Below are positions 38,404 through 50,390 of a stretch of 64,000 nt of DNA, in pieces (the first letter of the stretch is position 1; each line of letters opens with the position of its first letter). The notes below the pieces were generated by a model. It saw nothing but the letters and a program-made list of their open reading frames with translations. It did no database searches and was not told the DNA's origin. Where the stretch lies: the NCBI RefSeq assembly GCF_033807715.1, contig NC_084601.1:20478129-20542128 (forward strand). Direction: 5' to 3'. This DNA comes from Cololabis saira (lineage: Eukaryota > Chordata > Actinopteri > Beloniformes > Belonidae). Position numbers and translations under genes: made by a program.

Positions 38404-39894
38404 TATTATTAGTAGTAGTATTATTATTATTATTACATAATAAATAAATGTATAGCTCTGAAAACGATTTAATGTTGCACAGTCAGTGAGTCAAATATTC
38501 ACAAATTGAATGTATCCAAACAGCCATGAATTTGTAGAAACAGAATAAGTAGTTACAGGAACTCCACGTGGCTGAAGCCAAAGATCTTATCGGACCTTTT
38601 TGCATATATTAGCATATACAGGAGGAGTAGAACACAAAAAATGTATTTATGGATAGTTTACTTTTTGTTTTACTCAAAATTGGGAATGTGAATATGGAAA
38701 AATATCCAATGCAGGTTATTTTATGTACAACAATTCAAATTAGTCAATAAAATAGATCAAACAAAAAATAAAAATAAAATCACACAAGTAATTCTGATCT
38801 AAAGTGGTGATGTTCTTACTGTTTTGAAACCATCCTCACTGTAATTTTTTTGACAAATATCAACCTTGCCTATATTCTTGCTTGAATGCATTTCTTCCAC
38901 CTCGAGTCCTGTCGCAATTATATTTGTGCATGACGTGTATATGTGTATCTCTGATGCGTCCGCTTTTGGTCTAATAACTATTGTTTGGGACGTTCATGTC
39001 GGTATGTCTGGGATTTTTCTGCATGAGTGTGCACGTGCAAATGTGACCATGCACACTCTTGTCTGCTGCTGCTAATTTCACTGGATATGCATGAGTGTCT
39101 GTTTGTTTCTCTCCATGCCCTGGGGCCATCCGCAGAGAGCAGTCCCCCAAGGCCTCTTCCTCATATAACCGCCCCCCAGCCTCCCTCTTCCTCCTCCTCT
39201 TCTTTCCAATTTCCCCCCTATGGAGTTACCTCTCCTCCTCCACCTCCCCCATCACCCCTCCTTTTGCCCTCTTTTACCATGACACTTTGAATTAACCATA
39301 AATTAATGCAGATGATGCATTCACTGTCTCATAGTTGTTGTTTTTTCATTCTGTAGAGGGATATTGAAATGGCTGCAACATTGGGGAGACAGACCACTTC
39401 TCTCATGTCTGTAGGCTCTTAATCTACAGTACTGTATGTGTAAATGCACATACTACAGAGATTGAAAGCTGTTTGCAAAAGTTATAGCCTCCTTTTTGGT
39501 GTTTTTGTTGTTGTTGTTTTCACGTACGCATGCGGGTGTGTGTATAAACATAGTAAAACTAATCTGGTCACAGTGGGACTTATTATAAGGCAAATATAAG
39601 CTCAAAGGCACAGCAAAAGCATGCAACACAAATACAGTAAAATACTACAATTCAACAAAACAATCAAAATAAAATATTACCAAAAATAAAACCAAAAAGA
39701 AAACAGAAATGTGGACCTCAGTAAGTCTTCCTTGCAAAATTATCAGGATCAGTTGCAGTCAAAAGTTTCTCATAATCAGTCTTTGATGTTCTGATTATCA
39801 GTAGGTTTCTAGACCTCAATAGAATATTTATCCATGCATGGAGGGTAAGACATAAGTAGTTGTCTTATAGAAGCCATTTTTACTGCTCATCAAT
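38404..39894. other. No recognisable feature
   Basis: TTA-rich tail at the left, then AT-rich sequence. 39170-39290 is a C/T-rich block giving proline/serine frames that are not credible genes. Confidence 0.5.
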
Positions 39895-40464
39895 CAGTAC
39901 GTTTACATGCACTAACAGAAAGTCGAATTGTTGCCTTAATCCGACCGATATTGAACTCTTAAAAGCCATGTATACACCTTAGTGCTGTAGTCGAACCGAA
40001 CTGAAGCTCTTGAGATTGAGTTGCTAGTGCCAGATAATGCTGTCCTAATTCAAGTTATTTTAGCATGTATACACAACCCATGCTTAGTCAAGCTAGTGAC
40101 CGCCCCTAATGACAGTCACGGCGTCACAACAACACGGTAACAGAAGAAGAGGGAGACTTTGTGTGCACCTTACCTGCAACATGATCGGGCTTAGTCTACA
40201 AAAATGTACAGAGCTGCTGCATCATTAGCGTCTGTTTTTTTGCATATTGTTGTCCTCCTTTGCGCTTGTTTACTAATTGTACCGGAAGAATGCCAGTTCA
40301 AAAGTGCGTGTGGTGCCACCTAGCGTCGCGGAGTCGATCACACCTCACTCAATAATTGATTGTCTTCTCGCGCATGTGTACTTAGTTTTTCTATGAAACT
40401 CCAGTATAATCCTTAGCTAAATTGTTGCAAATAGCTTGATATAGATGTGCATGTAACCGCACTG
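39895..40464. mobile_element. 570-bp MITE, complete copy of the 2.3-kb family
   Basis: Left end CAGTACGTTTACATGCAC; the right end, reversed, is CAGTGCGGTTACATGCAC (16 of 18). The flanks share AAT (39892-39894, 40465-40467). The body agrees with 2290-2525. Non-coding, with CpG-containing words such as ACGGCGTCACAACAACACGG. Confidence 0.78.
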
Positions 40465-40559
40465 AATGTGAAAAAGATTAATAAAACCATTTCCAAATAA
40501 TTTGGGGTTCACCATAATAGTGTGAAAAAGATTGGGTATAAGTGGAATGTATTTAAGAA

Positions 40560-41265
40560 AACAAGAGCTACAGCTTAAGCCTCTGTAAGCCCCACTGAGT
40601 ATGTTAAATGTTAGAGTGCATAACATCACAATTGGTAGAGACAAACACGTACGGTTAATAACACTAGAAAGAAATCCTCTTCTGTTTAAAAGGAACATGG
40701 AAACATGACTGGCATTTGCAAAATTGCTTTTCAATATGCCACAAGGTTTCTGGTACATGACAAAGGACAGATGAAACCAACATGGAGGTTGTTGGTCTTA
40801 ATGCCCAGTGCCAAGTTCGGTAAAAACCAAAGCACGGTGGTGGAGAAGTCATAATATGGGGAATATAATGGAGCTATAGTAAGGCACGATGTTGTCACTG
40901 AACTCTTTGGATGCCAGAGTATTCTAGGGGCTAATGTGAGCAATCCAACAGCTTGGTTGACGCTGTGTCGTGCAATGGGGCTTTACTCAATCTAAATCAG
41001 AATAGCTGAAAGAAAAATAGAAAGAAATACATAAACAAGAATTGGACTGGCCGTGCCAAAGTCCAGACTTCAACACAATTCCAATGGTGTGGTGAGATCT
41101 TAAGAGCTCTATGGATACGTGAATACTCAATAACCTCAGTAAAAACATGAGTGGGCTAAGATTCCTCCACAACGGACACATTGGTAATCCTGCATGACAT
41201 TTACTTGAGTACTTCAAGTCACTAATGCCAAAGGTGAATTTACAACCTAATGAATGAAGGATGTA
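40560..41265 (+). pseudogene. Tc1-like transposase relic
   Basis: The plus strand reads LNVRVHNITI then NPLLFKRNMET and MPQGFW (about 40600-40750). TDETNMEVVGLNAQCQVR then carries the second catalytic Asp at about 40770. After a stop and deletion come KPKHGGGEVIIWG, then WPCQSPDFNTIPMVW with the third catalytic residue (SPD) at 41066-41068, and EWAKIPPQRTHW near the C terminus. This is the order of Tc1-family DDE transposases (about 340 residues). Stops and shifts make it inactive. Terminal repeats were not found. Confidence 0.85.
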
Positions 41266-42554
41266 AATAGTATCATCCAAATTATATATTTTTTTTGGTT
41301 TCATTTTCATTAAATAATGAATGGCACACTGAAAAAGGTTAATCCCAGGACCCTCTAAGACCAGCTGCAATCAGTTTTTTAATTAGTTTTTACACACACC
41401 CGCAAAAAGTAAATAAATAAATAAAAAAAAGAATCAAAAATTTGACTAAATGAGGGAACTGAGTTTTGCACAACTGTTTTAAAAATATTTTTTCATAAGT
41501 TAATGTGTCTTCTTGAGTGTGAATTGATGCAAGTGTGTGAATAAGACTACATTAAACATGCTCTTTCAAACACATCTTTTTTGTGTGCATGTGTGTGTTG
41601 ATTTGTAGTTTGTTTTAAAATATGTTTGAAAGTATCTTTTTTTTTCTTAATATGTCCATGACTTTCCTGAGTCTGTCGTCTTTGTGTGTATACATGAGTG
41701 CGTGTCAAATTGTATTCCGCCACCTGGAGAGAACAGAAAGGGGTTATGGGTAATATGCGAACCGCTGCTTGATTGATGAGCCAATCAGAGCTGCACAAAA
41801 GATTTCATTAACAAGATACACCCTGCCACAAATCAGCAATCATCCACACGCGCTCACTTCTCAACACTTATCAAAGTACACTCAGACACGTCCCCACAGA
41901 CACACTGACGCTCACTTATCAACACCTGCGAGTGCCCACTCCACCCACTCATCTGCAAACCTGCATCCACGCTGAGAGGAAAAGTGTGACATCAGTAACC
42001 CTGTGTTATCACAAAGTCAGCAGTAATACTGTGGCCATTTCATCAGAGCATGCAGGTCGCCGGTTCCCTTGTGGAGAAACAACGCACGCTGAATCAAAAG
42101 CAAGGGTTAGTTTTTTCCTTGAGCATTTGGCCTGTTTCTCAATCACTCTGCTTTTGATGGGGAGTGGGAAGACGGTGGGAGGGGGGTGATTGGGAAACTC
42201 AGCCGGCAGAATTCCTTTTTTTTAAAGTAAATTAGTTTTTACGCCCTGTGAGCCCTTTGCTCCGGTTTGATCCCCCCGCCTTGTAAAAAAGGGGGACACA
42301 GATGCTGAAACACGCACACCAATACACAGAACATGATAATGGGCTATACTTTCTTATTAGGGTGACAGGAGTGTTATTTTTTGTGAGTGTGTTTCGGGGT
42401 GCTTCGTTTTTATTGATTGTGATAATAAGATATGTGGACGCACAGATTATTTGCATCCCTGAGCAGTTATTGTTACCGAGGGAGGGGCAGTGATGCGATT
42501 ATGATGGTCATATCCACACCGCCCTAGGCAAGATGCTGTCTGAATATGCACCCT
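41266..42554. other. No recognisable feature
   Basis: AT-rich, with GTGTGT-containing patches. No repeat ends or exons supported. Confidence 0.5.

Positions 42555-42645
<91 letters not shown>
42555..42645. repeat. (TG)n microsatellite
   Basis: TG repeats for about 90 bp with one TGTATG interruption near 42583. Confidence 0.97.
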
Positions 42646-42647
<2 letters not shown>

Positions 42648-44022
42648 GGGTGTGAGAGAGAGACAGAGAAAGCGTGAGCAACACAGAGTGTGCATCTGTG
42701 TCTACTACATGCCCACTTCTAATTGGCCCAGGCTGATTCCACCCCTGGAATCCATTTTAAGTGGTTACCAAGGTTACAGCATCTACTGTCTTCATTGTGG
42801 CAGAGTCAGAAATGTGTCAGCTCGTGCATGAATGTGTGTGCATGCACACAGATGGGAGTGGCTGCATATGTGCACGAGCACCCATCTCAGTTAATTAGCT
42901 CCATCTATTAGCAGCAAATCTGCTAATTAAAGCCCTGCAAAGACATGAACCTAAGAAAGCTATCTACAGGACCATATGGAGGGACCCAGTACCGACAGCA
43001 TGTATGCACACAGACAGGATGAATGGTGCTGTAAGTATCACGGAAGGTCAATACAGAATAAATCTTTGTCTGTTTTTAATCTGGCAGCTGAAGGAGAAAA
43101 CAGTTGAAGGAGAAACAACAGGCCCCAACTGGCATAAGCACATCAAACTTGTTCTTAATAGACTAAAAGCAGCATGGTGAGGCGTTCACTGCTGAAACCT
43201 TAGTGCAGATTGTGTAGAAGGTGAAGTGAAAACTATTCAAAAAGCCTTTTCACATAAATGTTGAAGCTTGAGGGCTGTGTGAGAAAGCTCTATAAATGTT
43301 TGTCAACCATCAATTCCACCGAAAAGAAAAACACCTTCTTGTAGCTGCGTGCTGAGAAATACCTTTAGGCATAAAGGTGAAGTGTGAGTGTGACAAGGAC
43401 AGGCTGGGTTTCGCATTTAAGTCGGCCATTATTTTCTTTTGTACTCTGCAAGAGTGGAGGTCTCCGAGTTGGCTTTTAAGATGTTGCCCTCGAAGTACTG
43501 AAGTTGATAAATGGAATGGAGGCCTGCTGTGAGGCTCTTCAGTCCACAGACACCCCCACACACACACACACACACATGTCGCATCATCCACGCTCAGTTG
43601 AGACAGAAGAACGTAGACGAGCAATGTTGAAATAGGAGCTAAAACAAGAACTGAAAAGAAAAGAAAAGCATAACAGGAATAAAGACACTGTAGTAAAATG
43701 TATTTCTGCTGAATTTCAAATTGAAATTCAAATTGACTTGTCAGAATCTGTCTGAATAAATATGAGAGCGATATGTTGTCATCACAATGACTGCTACAGC
43801 ACATTCTCTGTAAAAAGGCAGAGAAAGTGCATTAAAACCACATGCTGGTGGCCCTACAATTATCATAATCACATCATGATCTAATAAACATAATGAGCTA
43901 AAAATCAGAGATTTGAATACCTTATGGGACAAAGCGAATAATTAATGACACGCCTTGATGATAAAGGCTTGCAAATGTATTTGTGATGAATCACTTTAAT
44001 CAAATGAATCTGAATCTTGTTG
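42646..44022. other. Mostly unassigned; homeodomain-type palindrome and short CA array
   Basis: 42885-42930 has GTTAATTAGC and GCTAATTAAAG flanking TTAGCAGCAAATCTGCTAA, a partly palindromic cluster of TAATTA cores. 43555-43576 is a short CA run. No exon supported. Confidence 0.4.

Positions 44023-44054
<32 letters not shown>
44023..44054. repeat. Poly(A) run, 32 bp
   Basis: Uninterrupted A for 32 bp. No retroposed gene or SINE body was recognised upstream, so whether it is a retroposon tail is unknown. Confidence 0.95.
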
Positions 44055-44055
<1 letters not shown>

Positions 44056-45432
44056 ATATAGAACTGCCTTTCATAAAATGTCTCATGATATTTTATGCGG
44101 TTGGATCCGAAAAATAAATCAAGGGTCTGGGAGTCGAAAATACACTGAGAGGGGAGAAAGATGGAGGTGGGGTCGGCATGGCGTTGCCACTCAGCAGCTT
44201 GCTGCAAGAAAGCACATTCAGGTTTCAGTCTCCTGGAGGAATTAGAAAGCTCTGCAGGATGCCACTTATTTCTTACCCTCAGCCCTCTTTAACCCCCATA
44301 CCCCCCACCCCTGTTAACCATGATCTGCGCTGCATTAGTGTCGGTATTACGTCGTCAGATTTCTCCCTTTGAATCAATGGAAATGGCTTTACATGCCGCT
44401 GCACTTGCAAGAAATGTGTTTAAGAATCACACTATAACATAATAAATACCTCTCAGGCATCATGCTACTTCTAGCTCTTTGATTAATAAGATTCCTGCAG
44501 GTTCGGTGGTCATTTTGAAAGAAACAGGAACAGATTTAATGACACACACACAGACTGTTTACATGTTCCTGTTAAACTTGCTGTATTTCTCTATTTAACT
44601 TCATTATATGAAAAAAGCTTCTTGAAGCTGTAATTTAATGCCCAAGGTTGCCGAATAAAGGCTGAAGAAAAATAGTCTATTATTGGAAAAACCATTCTTA
44701 AAATGTACACAAGAATTATAACTCATTATTTCTTCTTTAAACCTCTTAAAGTCCCTTGTGGCCTTGCAGAGCGTTGTGTTGGTTGGCTGTGTGTCCTCCT
44801 CCTTCTTTGTCATGCATTCAGGGACTTTGCTGTTTGTAGTCCTTTTAGCTATAGAGGATTTCAGCTCTCCACAGGTTCCTAAAGCGAATTAGGTCAGAGG
44901 TGCTTGCTATTTAAATCAGTCCATCTATCTTTTCTTTTGTTCAACCCTTCTTTGTGCCGTTGAATGTTTGCCTCAATCCTTGTAATGCTAAAAAAAGGAC
45001 ACATCACACAGAGTTTTCTGCTACTGGGTAATATGGTTCATGTTTATATACCTTATATAGCATTATTGTCTTTTTTGTCACTTTTTGGTGATGAAATTAC
45101 TGGAGGGACTGAAAAAACTACCTCTGTGCCAGAAGTAGTAAACTGCTGCTTAACAGAAACTCCACAATATTGTTAGTGATTGTAGGGTGTTATTTTATCC
45201 ATAAAGTACAAACAAACTGATGCACTGTATTACCACAGAACTTTAATGCAGCGTATGGATCCAAGCTGAATGTAGCAGTCCACACCATACTAATTGACTA
45301 AAATGCTCAGTGCCTGTGTGTAAGTATTTTTATTTTTATTTCGCATGTATATGAAATTTTATGGTAAAAGTACGGTGGCCGGGACGTCTCAAACAACAAA
45401 AAAAAACACAACACAACGGAAGTAAGCAAAAA
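44055..45432. other. No recognisable feature
   Basis: AT-rich sequence without supported elements. Confidence 0.5.
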
Positions 45433-45630
45433 GTTAGCGTCACTTTCAAACTTCTTCAGCGCAAATGGTACGTGATATTTGTACTAGATAACGTGATCTG
45501 TGATTAATACGTGACTGTCTGAAAAATTCATGTTGTGTATAGTCCACGTATTTACATATGTGTGTAGTCTGCTGTGTAACGCTAGATAACATTGAATAAT
45601 GCGCCAAAGAGATTTGAAAGTGATGCAAAT
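45433..45630. mobile_element. Small inverted-repeat (foldback) element
   Basis: The left arm includes CACTTTCAAACTTCTTCAGC GCA; the right arm, reversed, has CACTTTCAAATCTCTTTGGC GCA. Further pairing occurs between CTAGATAAC and GTTATCTAG. About 198 bp in all, MITE-like; no clear target duplication. Confidence 0.45.
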
Positions 45631-46187
45631 TTTTAGTTTTTAGTTTAGTTCTGTTGTGTTGTGGCTTTTTTCATTGTTTCGGCCATCGTATAAAAGGCTG
45701 CTTCTGTATAATTATAGTACAACCCCCGATATTTACAGGGCACAAATAAGAACCGATGAACCCCATTAAAAGCACCTGCCTCATATCTTCGACCACCTTC
45801 TGCCTCTTTAACAGCTGTGTTATTGGGATGTTGAGAAGGCATCTCTGAGTGGTTCCTCTGGTCTCCTGCACCAAATCCTGTGGATGTTGTAATATGTAGT
45901 GGGATCTATAGGCATGTGTCCACCAGCAGGAGATCAGGTTAAACCCGCTAGACTGGAACCTCTAACAGGGCCGACCATCTCCTCAGCCCCTTCAGCCAGC
46001 GTGTCTCCATTACACTGTAGCGCCACGCAGGAACCTTTGACGGAACAAACAACATAGCCACAGAAAGAATGGAGCAAAAGAAGAAAAACCTGAACAATGG
46101 ATGTTACTTGTGTTTTAACAAACACTGTAGTTGGGGTGATTGCTATTAAAATAAACCCCTCTGCCAAATGCTAAATAATAAGCCAGC
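45631..46187. repeat. Unassigned, with dispersed repeat at 46055-46165
   Basis: ACAGAAAGAATGGAGCAAAA GAAGAAAAACC through AACAATGGATGTTACTTGTG matches the repeat at 10537-10720. The rest is unassigned. Confidence 0.45.
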
Positions 46188-46503
46188 TGTCAGAGTTTGA
46201 TACTCCCCCCCCAGTTTGTGACTTTCAGTTTCTGTCTTGCCCCGCCTGTGTCCCATCTGCCCTGATTGTGCCTGCACCTGTGTCTCGTCATGTCTCGTTA
46301 TCCCCTCCCTGTCGGTCCGTACTGGTTCTTCCTCCATGTCTCCTCGTCGTTTTTTCCTGTTCCTGGTTTTTTGTTAATCCTGCTCTGCAGCGCTTTGTTT
46401 TTGCCTTTTTTGGAATTAAACCCTTTTGTTGTGAACTCCTGGCTCCTGCTCTCCCTGCTTTTGGGTCCTCAACAACCATACCTTAACAGAACGGACCGAC
46501 CAA
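46188..46503 (+). promoter_or_regulatory. Putative LTR/leader of a retroelement
   Basis: About 305 bp from TGTCAGAGTTTG to CCTTAACA (46188-46492) with TG...CA ends. It is T/C-rich, with an ATTAAA poly(A)-signal-like word at about 46416 in front of a T/G-rich stretch. It is followed within 12 bp by the start of the proline-rich frame. No second copy lies downstream and no primer-binding site was recognised, so the LTR identity is an inference. Confidence 0.45.
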
Positions 46504-47330
46504 ATGGACTCAGCGGGAGAGCGCCTCACCCTAGTGGAGTTTTTGCGCCGGGCCGAGGAGGGGGAGTATGGGGACCCCCTTCTGGGAACATGCCAGGCTC
46601 TCGGTGGGCCCAGGAGCCTGCAGGCTCAGGGGAGGCGACAACGAGGGCATCAGCGCCAGCGCCAGCCCCAGCCCCAGCTTGTTCCGGCTCCAGCTCCTGC
46701 TCCTGTCCCTGTTCCAGTGGTGGTCCCGGACGCACCTGTCCCTGTTCCAGTGGTGGTCCCGAACGCACCTGTCCCTGTTCCAGTGGTGGTCCCGGACGCA
46801 CCTGTCCCTGTTCCAGTGGTGGTCCCGGACGCACCTGTCCCTGTTCCATTGGTGGCCCCGGACGCATCAGCCCCTGCTCCGGTGATGGTCCCGGACCCCC
46901 CCCAGCCAGCTCCGAGGACCCGTGTCCCCCCCCAGCCGCCCTGGATGTGGACTGTGGGGACATCTGGGATCTGTCCCTTGAGGGGGGGCCAGCGCCCCGG
47001 ACCCGGGTACCCCCGCAGCCGGCGCCTCGGACCCGGGTACCCCCGGAGCCGGCGCCCCGGACCCGGGTACCTCCAGAGCCCCGTCAGGTTCCAGAGCCCC
47101 GTCAGGTTCCAGAGCCCCGTCAAGCCCCCGAGCCAAGTCAAGCCCCCGAGCCCAGCCAAGAATCCCCGTCACGCCCCACGCCAAGACCCAGGCCTAGGCC
47201 TCGGGGACGCTCCCCCGAGTTCTCTCGCCGGCCGGCCTGCCCGGCCTCGAGGACGGCCCCCAGAATGCTCTCGCTGGTCTGCTCGGTCCCGAGGACGGCC
47301 CCCGGAACTTTGGCCGTGTGTTGCCTGGGC
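46504..47330 (+). pseudogene. Proline-rich, tandem-repeat frame, retroelement gag-like
   Basis: An ATG at 46504, next to the putative LTR, opens MDSAGERLTLVEFLRRAEEG, then a Gln/Arg-rich segment and five 11-residue repeats (PVPVVVPDAPV). C-runs at about 46895 and 46935 mark likely indels: the related PAPRTRVPPQP repeats continue in the next frame. RPRGRPPE-type repeats near 47250 return to the first frame. GC content is far above the surroundings. No protease, RT or zinc knuckle is visible. It could be the structural protein of a non-autonomous LTR element. The Cys-rich alternative frame is considered an artefact. Confidence 0.5.
46708..46900 (+). repeat. 33-bp tandem repeat, about 5.5 units
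   Basis: The unit CCTGTTCCAGTGGTGGTCCC followed by GGACGCACCTGTC recurs five to six times with few changes. As 33 is divisible by three, all frames stay open. 30-bp units (46990-47085) and 18-bp units (47086-47150) follow. Confidence 0.92.
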
Positions 47331-47332
47331 AA

Positions 47333-47450
47333 ATTTGAGTGCTTCTCACAACAAGAAGGTCCTGGGTTCAATTCCCGCCAGGGCCTGGTGGGGTTCGGTG
47401 TGGAGTTTGCATGTTCTCACCGTGTTCCCTTGGGTAGCTGTGATGGAGGT
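47333..47450 (+). mobile_element. SINE-like family S2 fragment
   Basis: CAACAAGAAGGTCCTGGGTT CAATTCCCGCC and GTGGAGTTTGCATGTTCTC match the S2 copies at 3.6 and 52.9 kb. Both ends are truncated. It interrupts the proline-rich frame. Confidence 0.75.
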
Positions 47451-47974
47451 ATCCCATCCCTCCATGTCACATGGTCAAATGTCATGCTATGTGTATTAAT
47501 GTTTGTGATTTTGTCACTATATGCCAAGGATTCCTTGGCATATAGTTCTTGGCAGCTATGGAAGTCAGTACTACACAAAGCATGGTACATAAATCAGCAG
47601 GGGGGACAGAACCACAAACAGGCAGGCTGTCTGTCAGTTGTTTGGTGGTACTCTGATCACTGCTAACATGTTTGCAAGGTGGACTGGATTAAAACACCAC
47701 AAGAGAGGGGTGTGGCTCTATAATTGTCTGCAATTTGTGTTGATGGAGCCAAACAGAGATCGGCTGTGGGCTAATATATATTATAATTATAGTAAGGGGG
47801 ATGATATAATATATTAAGTAAATACTCTTGGCCAAGTGATGGGTGTTATGTGTGTGTGTTTGTGTAAACTGGATCCCTACGCCTGTATGTGGTCTTGTCC
47901 AATCCATGTGGGGAGGGTATATAAGAGCTCAATCGGGGTGGTGAAGGGTTGTTGTCAGTGGTCTGTCTTACGGT
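47451..47974 (+). promoter_or_regulatory. Possible solo LTR, left part, with TATA box
   Basis: GGGTATATAAGAGCTC at about 47918 is a good TATA box. The hAT element inserts 50 bp downstream. On the far side (49220) the text resumes with TATAATAAATGCCC, a poly(A)-signal-like word. With the insertion removed, the TATA box and AATAAA are about 67 bp apart, as in a compact LTR. The boundaries are not resolved. Confidence 0.35.
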
Positions 47975-48468
47975 TAGGGTTGCCAACCGTCCCGATTTAG
48001 GCGGGACATCACGCATTTGAGCCAAAATGAGCGCATCCCGCACGGGACGCTCTTTGTCCCGCCGCAGCGGCCGCACAGGTAAAGGGAGGATGCATATATT
48101 TTTTCTCTTTGTGCGCCACGCATTGTGTGTCTGTCTGCCTGCCTGTCTGGATCCCAGCTGAATCCTAAGGGCACTAGGACCGCTCAGTATGTAGTGCTCA
48201 CGTGCTTATGTGCGTGTGATTCAGTTTCTGTGTGTGTGTATGGGCGTGTGCGCGCGATGTGGGTGTGCTGCGTTGGTTTGTGAGGAAGTGAAACGCGTGC
48301 CAATATTTACATCTAGTCTCGCACGGAAAAATGAGCGCTGCTGCAGGAGCGCTCATTTCTTTCTTCTCAATCAGTCAGGACCAATCTGTCACAGACACCC
48401 CTGCTTCCCAATGATGGACTTAAGGAGAGACAGAGATAGGGAGAAGGCAGACACTGTCCGCGGTGCTG

Positions 48469-48601
<133 letters not shown>

Positions 48602-49115
48602 CAGAGTTATATATTGCACCTTGTTGATTTGTTGTTCAGAAGATTTTGCAATTCTGATTTTGCACTTTTTTGGTTGGAAAAAAAAGAAATGTTAAGTTAC
48701 TGTAAAGTTAGTAAGTTTCAAATAAGTAGGCTAGGCAATAAGCTAAAACTGTTTGCACAACATGGTTGCACTAGTGGGCCTACGATTTAATTGATTATTG
48801 CTGTTACACTGTTTACATTGTTTTAAACTGTTAAAACACAAAAAAATGAGACAGCAATTGTCATCTTCTTATTTTGCACATTGTGCCAAAAATAAATACA
48901 TACTTGAACTATAAGTGTCTCACATGTATACCTCAAATACAAAACTGATCAAACTGATCATGAGTTGTTATTAGAATCTTGTTACTGTAGGTGTATTTAG
49001 TGTAATACAGTAGCCTAATGTGTTTGTATAGTCTGTTAGGTATTGTGCCAAAATGCTGTTATTTATGCGTTTTTGACCCCCAAAAACCCCCAAATTTTTC
49101 GAGTTGCTGAGTTGC

Positions 49116-49168
49116 GGCCACCCGGCTTCGCCCGGCTTCGCCCGGCTTCGCCGCTTCGCCGGGTGGCC
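49116..49168. repeat. Hairpin with CCCGGCTTCG tandem loop
   Basis: Perfect 11-bp arms (GGCCACCCGGC and GCCGGGTGGCC) enclose three CCCGGCTTCG decamers plus a partial one. Confidence 0.92.
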
Positions 49169-49287
49169 GGGAGGTGTCCCTCATTTGCAGATCTGGATGT
49201 TGGCAACCCTACTTACGGTGTATAATAAATGCCCATACAAGGGCTAACTTTATTTCTGCATCAGCCTCCTCACTTCCCCTTATTTAA

Positions 49288-49600
49288 GGCCGCCATTCAC
49301 AGTAGCTAATGTGAGCTACCCTCACAAAAACATGCAGCAGTCCAGGGCTACACACTGCCCCCTCTGGCCAGCCGGCGCACCAAATGGGGTGGGAAGGATC
49401 TGGCCGGAATAACGTGATCCTTCCACGTACTACGTCCGGCCAGAGAAACCCCACCCTGTCTGTCCCACCCTGAGACTTGAGCTCAGTGTGGCTCACCCGG
49501 GGTTGGTAGAGAGTGAGCAATGCCCACGACTGTCACTTAAGTAGGAGCACTGGGTGATTAAATGGGGAAAAAAACGGAATAAAAATATATTTTTTTTAAA
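49288..49600 (+). mobile_element. SINE-like family S2, 5'-truncated with complete tail
   Basis: Starts at CACAGTAGCTAATGTGAGCT and runs through GGCCGGAATAACGTGATCCT, GAGAAACCCCACCCTGTCTG and GAGCAATGCCCACGACTGTC to AGGAGCACTGGGTGA and an A-rich tail. It shows the uninterrupted site that carries a MITE in the 52.9-kb copy. Confidence 0.8.
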
Positions 49601-50029
49601 TTAAAAATTTGGGTGCTTCTTCAATCTGGATTATTTTGGGTTTTCCTTATTTTTAAATTATTCCAAAGCATTTTCGCAGTTCACAGGCATGCATTGTGCT
49701 GCCATGGTATAATGACATAGAAAAAGTGCGCCAATTATATTTATTACTGCCTGAGCTATTTATTCATGCATGTTATTTGTTAATATACGTCCAGTTTCAC
49801 AATTCAGGCCTTCAATACATACCAAGAGAAGATTTTCCTGGAGTTGAAACAACAACAAAAAGTTATTTCAAACAGTAATCAAAATTAATCAATTGTGTGG
49901 GAAGAAGTTGTTGGTGTTCCTGAAGTCAGAAACATCAGGAAATTGATACTTAAAAAAAAATAGAAGTGTGTATTATCCATAGGAAGAATTACTTTTACAG
50001 AAGTTCTTTGAAAGAGATGGGCAGCATAG
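49601..50029. other. No recognisable feature
   Basis: AT-rich, including the end of the S2 A-rich tail. Confidence 0.5.
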
Positions 50030-50390
50030 ATGAAAGGGACCATCCAGGCTGTTTTCACTGGCAAGTCCAAAAGTCTCTGTGGTCAGATAAAGTCATCAGT
50101 GCCTTTGGCAAAGGTCAGTTACACTTTTGTGAAGGCAACCTCAACTTAAGAGACAATGCAAATATATTATTTAGTAATAGCTGAGGAAGAAGATGTACTA
50201 GACTGGACTGCCACCAGTCCTGACCTGTCCCTACCTGGGAACATGCTGGGAACTTGGAAATTAAAAATGTGGCAACAATCCCATACTTCTGCCCACCTTA
50301 AGACATGGAAACAAGACAAGGAAAAATGGAGCAAAATAAAAACTGAAATCAATCATCACTTGCTATCCTCAAGTGAGAAATAAGTTAAAG
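50030..50390 (+). pseudogene. Tc1-like transposase relic, second lineage
   Basis: The plus strand reads ISAFGKGQLHFCEGNLN (about 50095-50145), then after a deletion and frame change VLDWTATSPDLSLPGNMLGT with the third catalytic Asp (SPD) at 50222-50224. AHLKTWKQDKEKWSKI and INHHLLSS follow. This matches the C-terminal half of a Tc1-family protein (GKGxLHFCEGxxN, VLDWPxxSPDLSPIEN, LxxxLxxEW). The central DDE segment is deleted. It is distinct in sequence from the relic at 40.6 kb. Confidence 0.75.

Noticed and set aside
46266..47666. 466-codon cysteine-rich frame
   Set aside because: It overlaps the proline-rich repeats in another frame, starts inside the putative LTR and runs into a SINE. 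Only its middle part looks like a continuation of the real frame after an indel.
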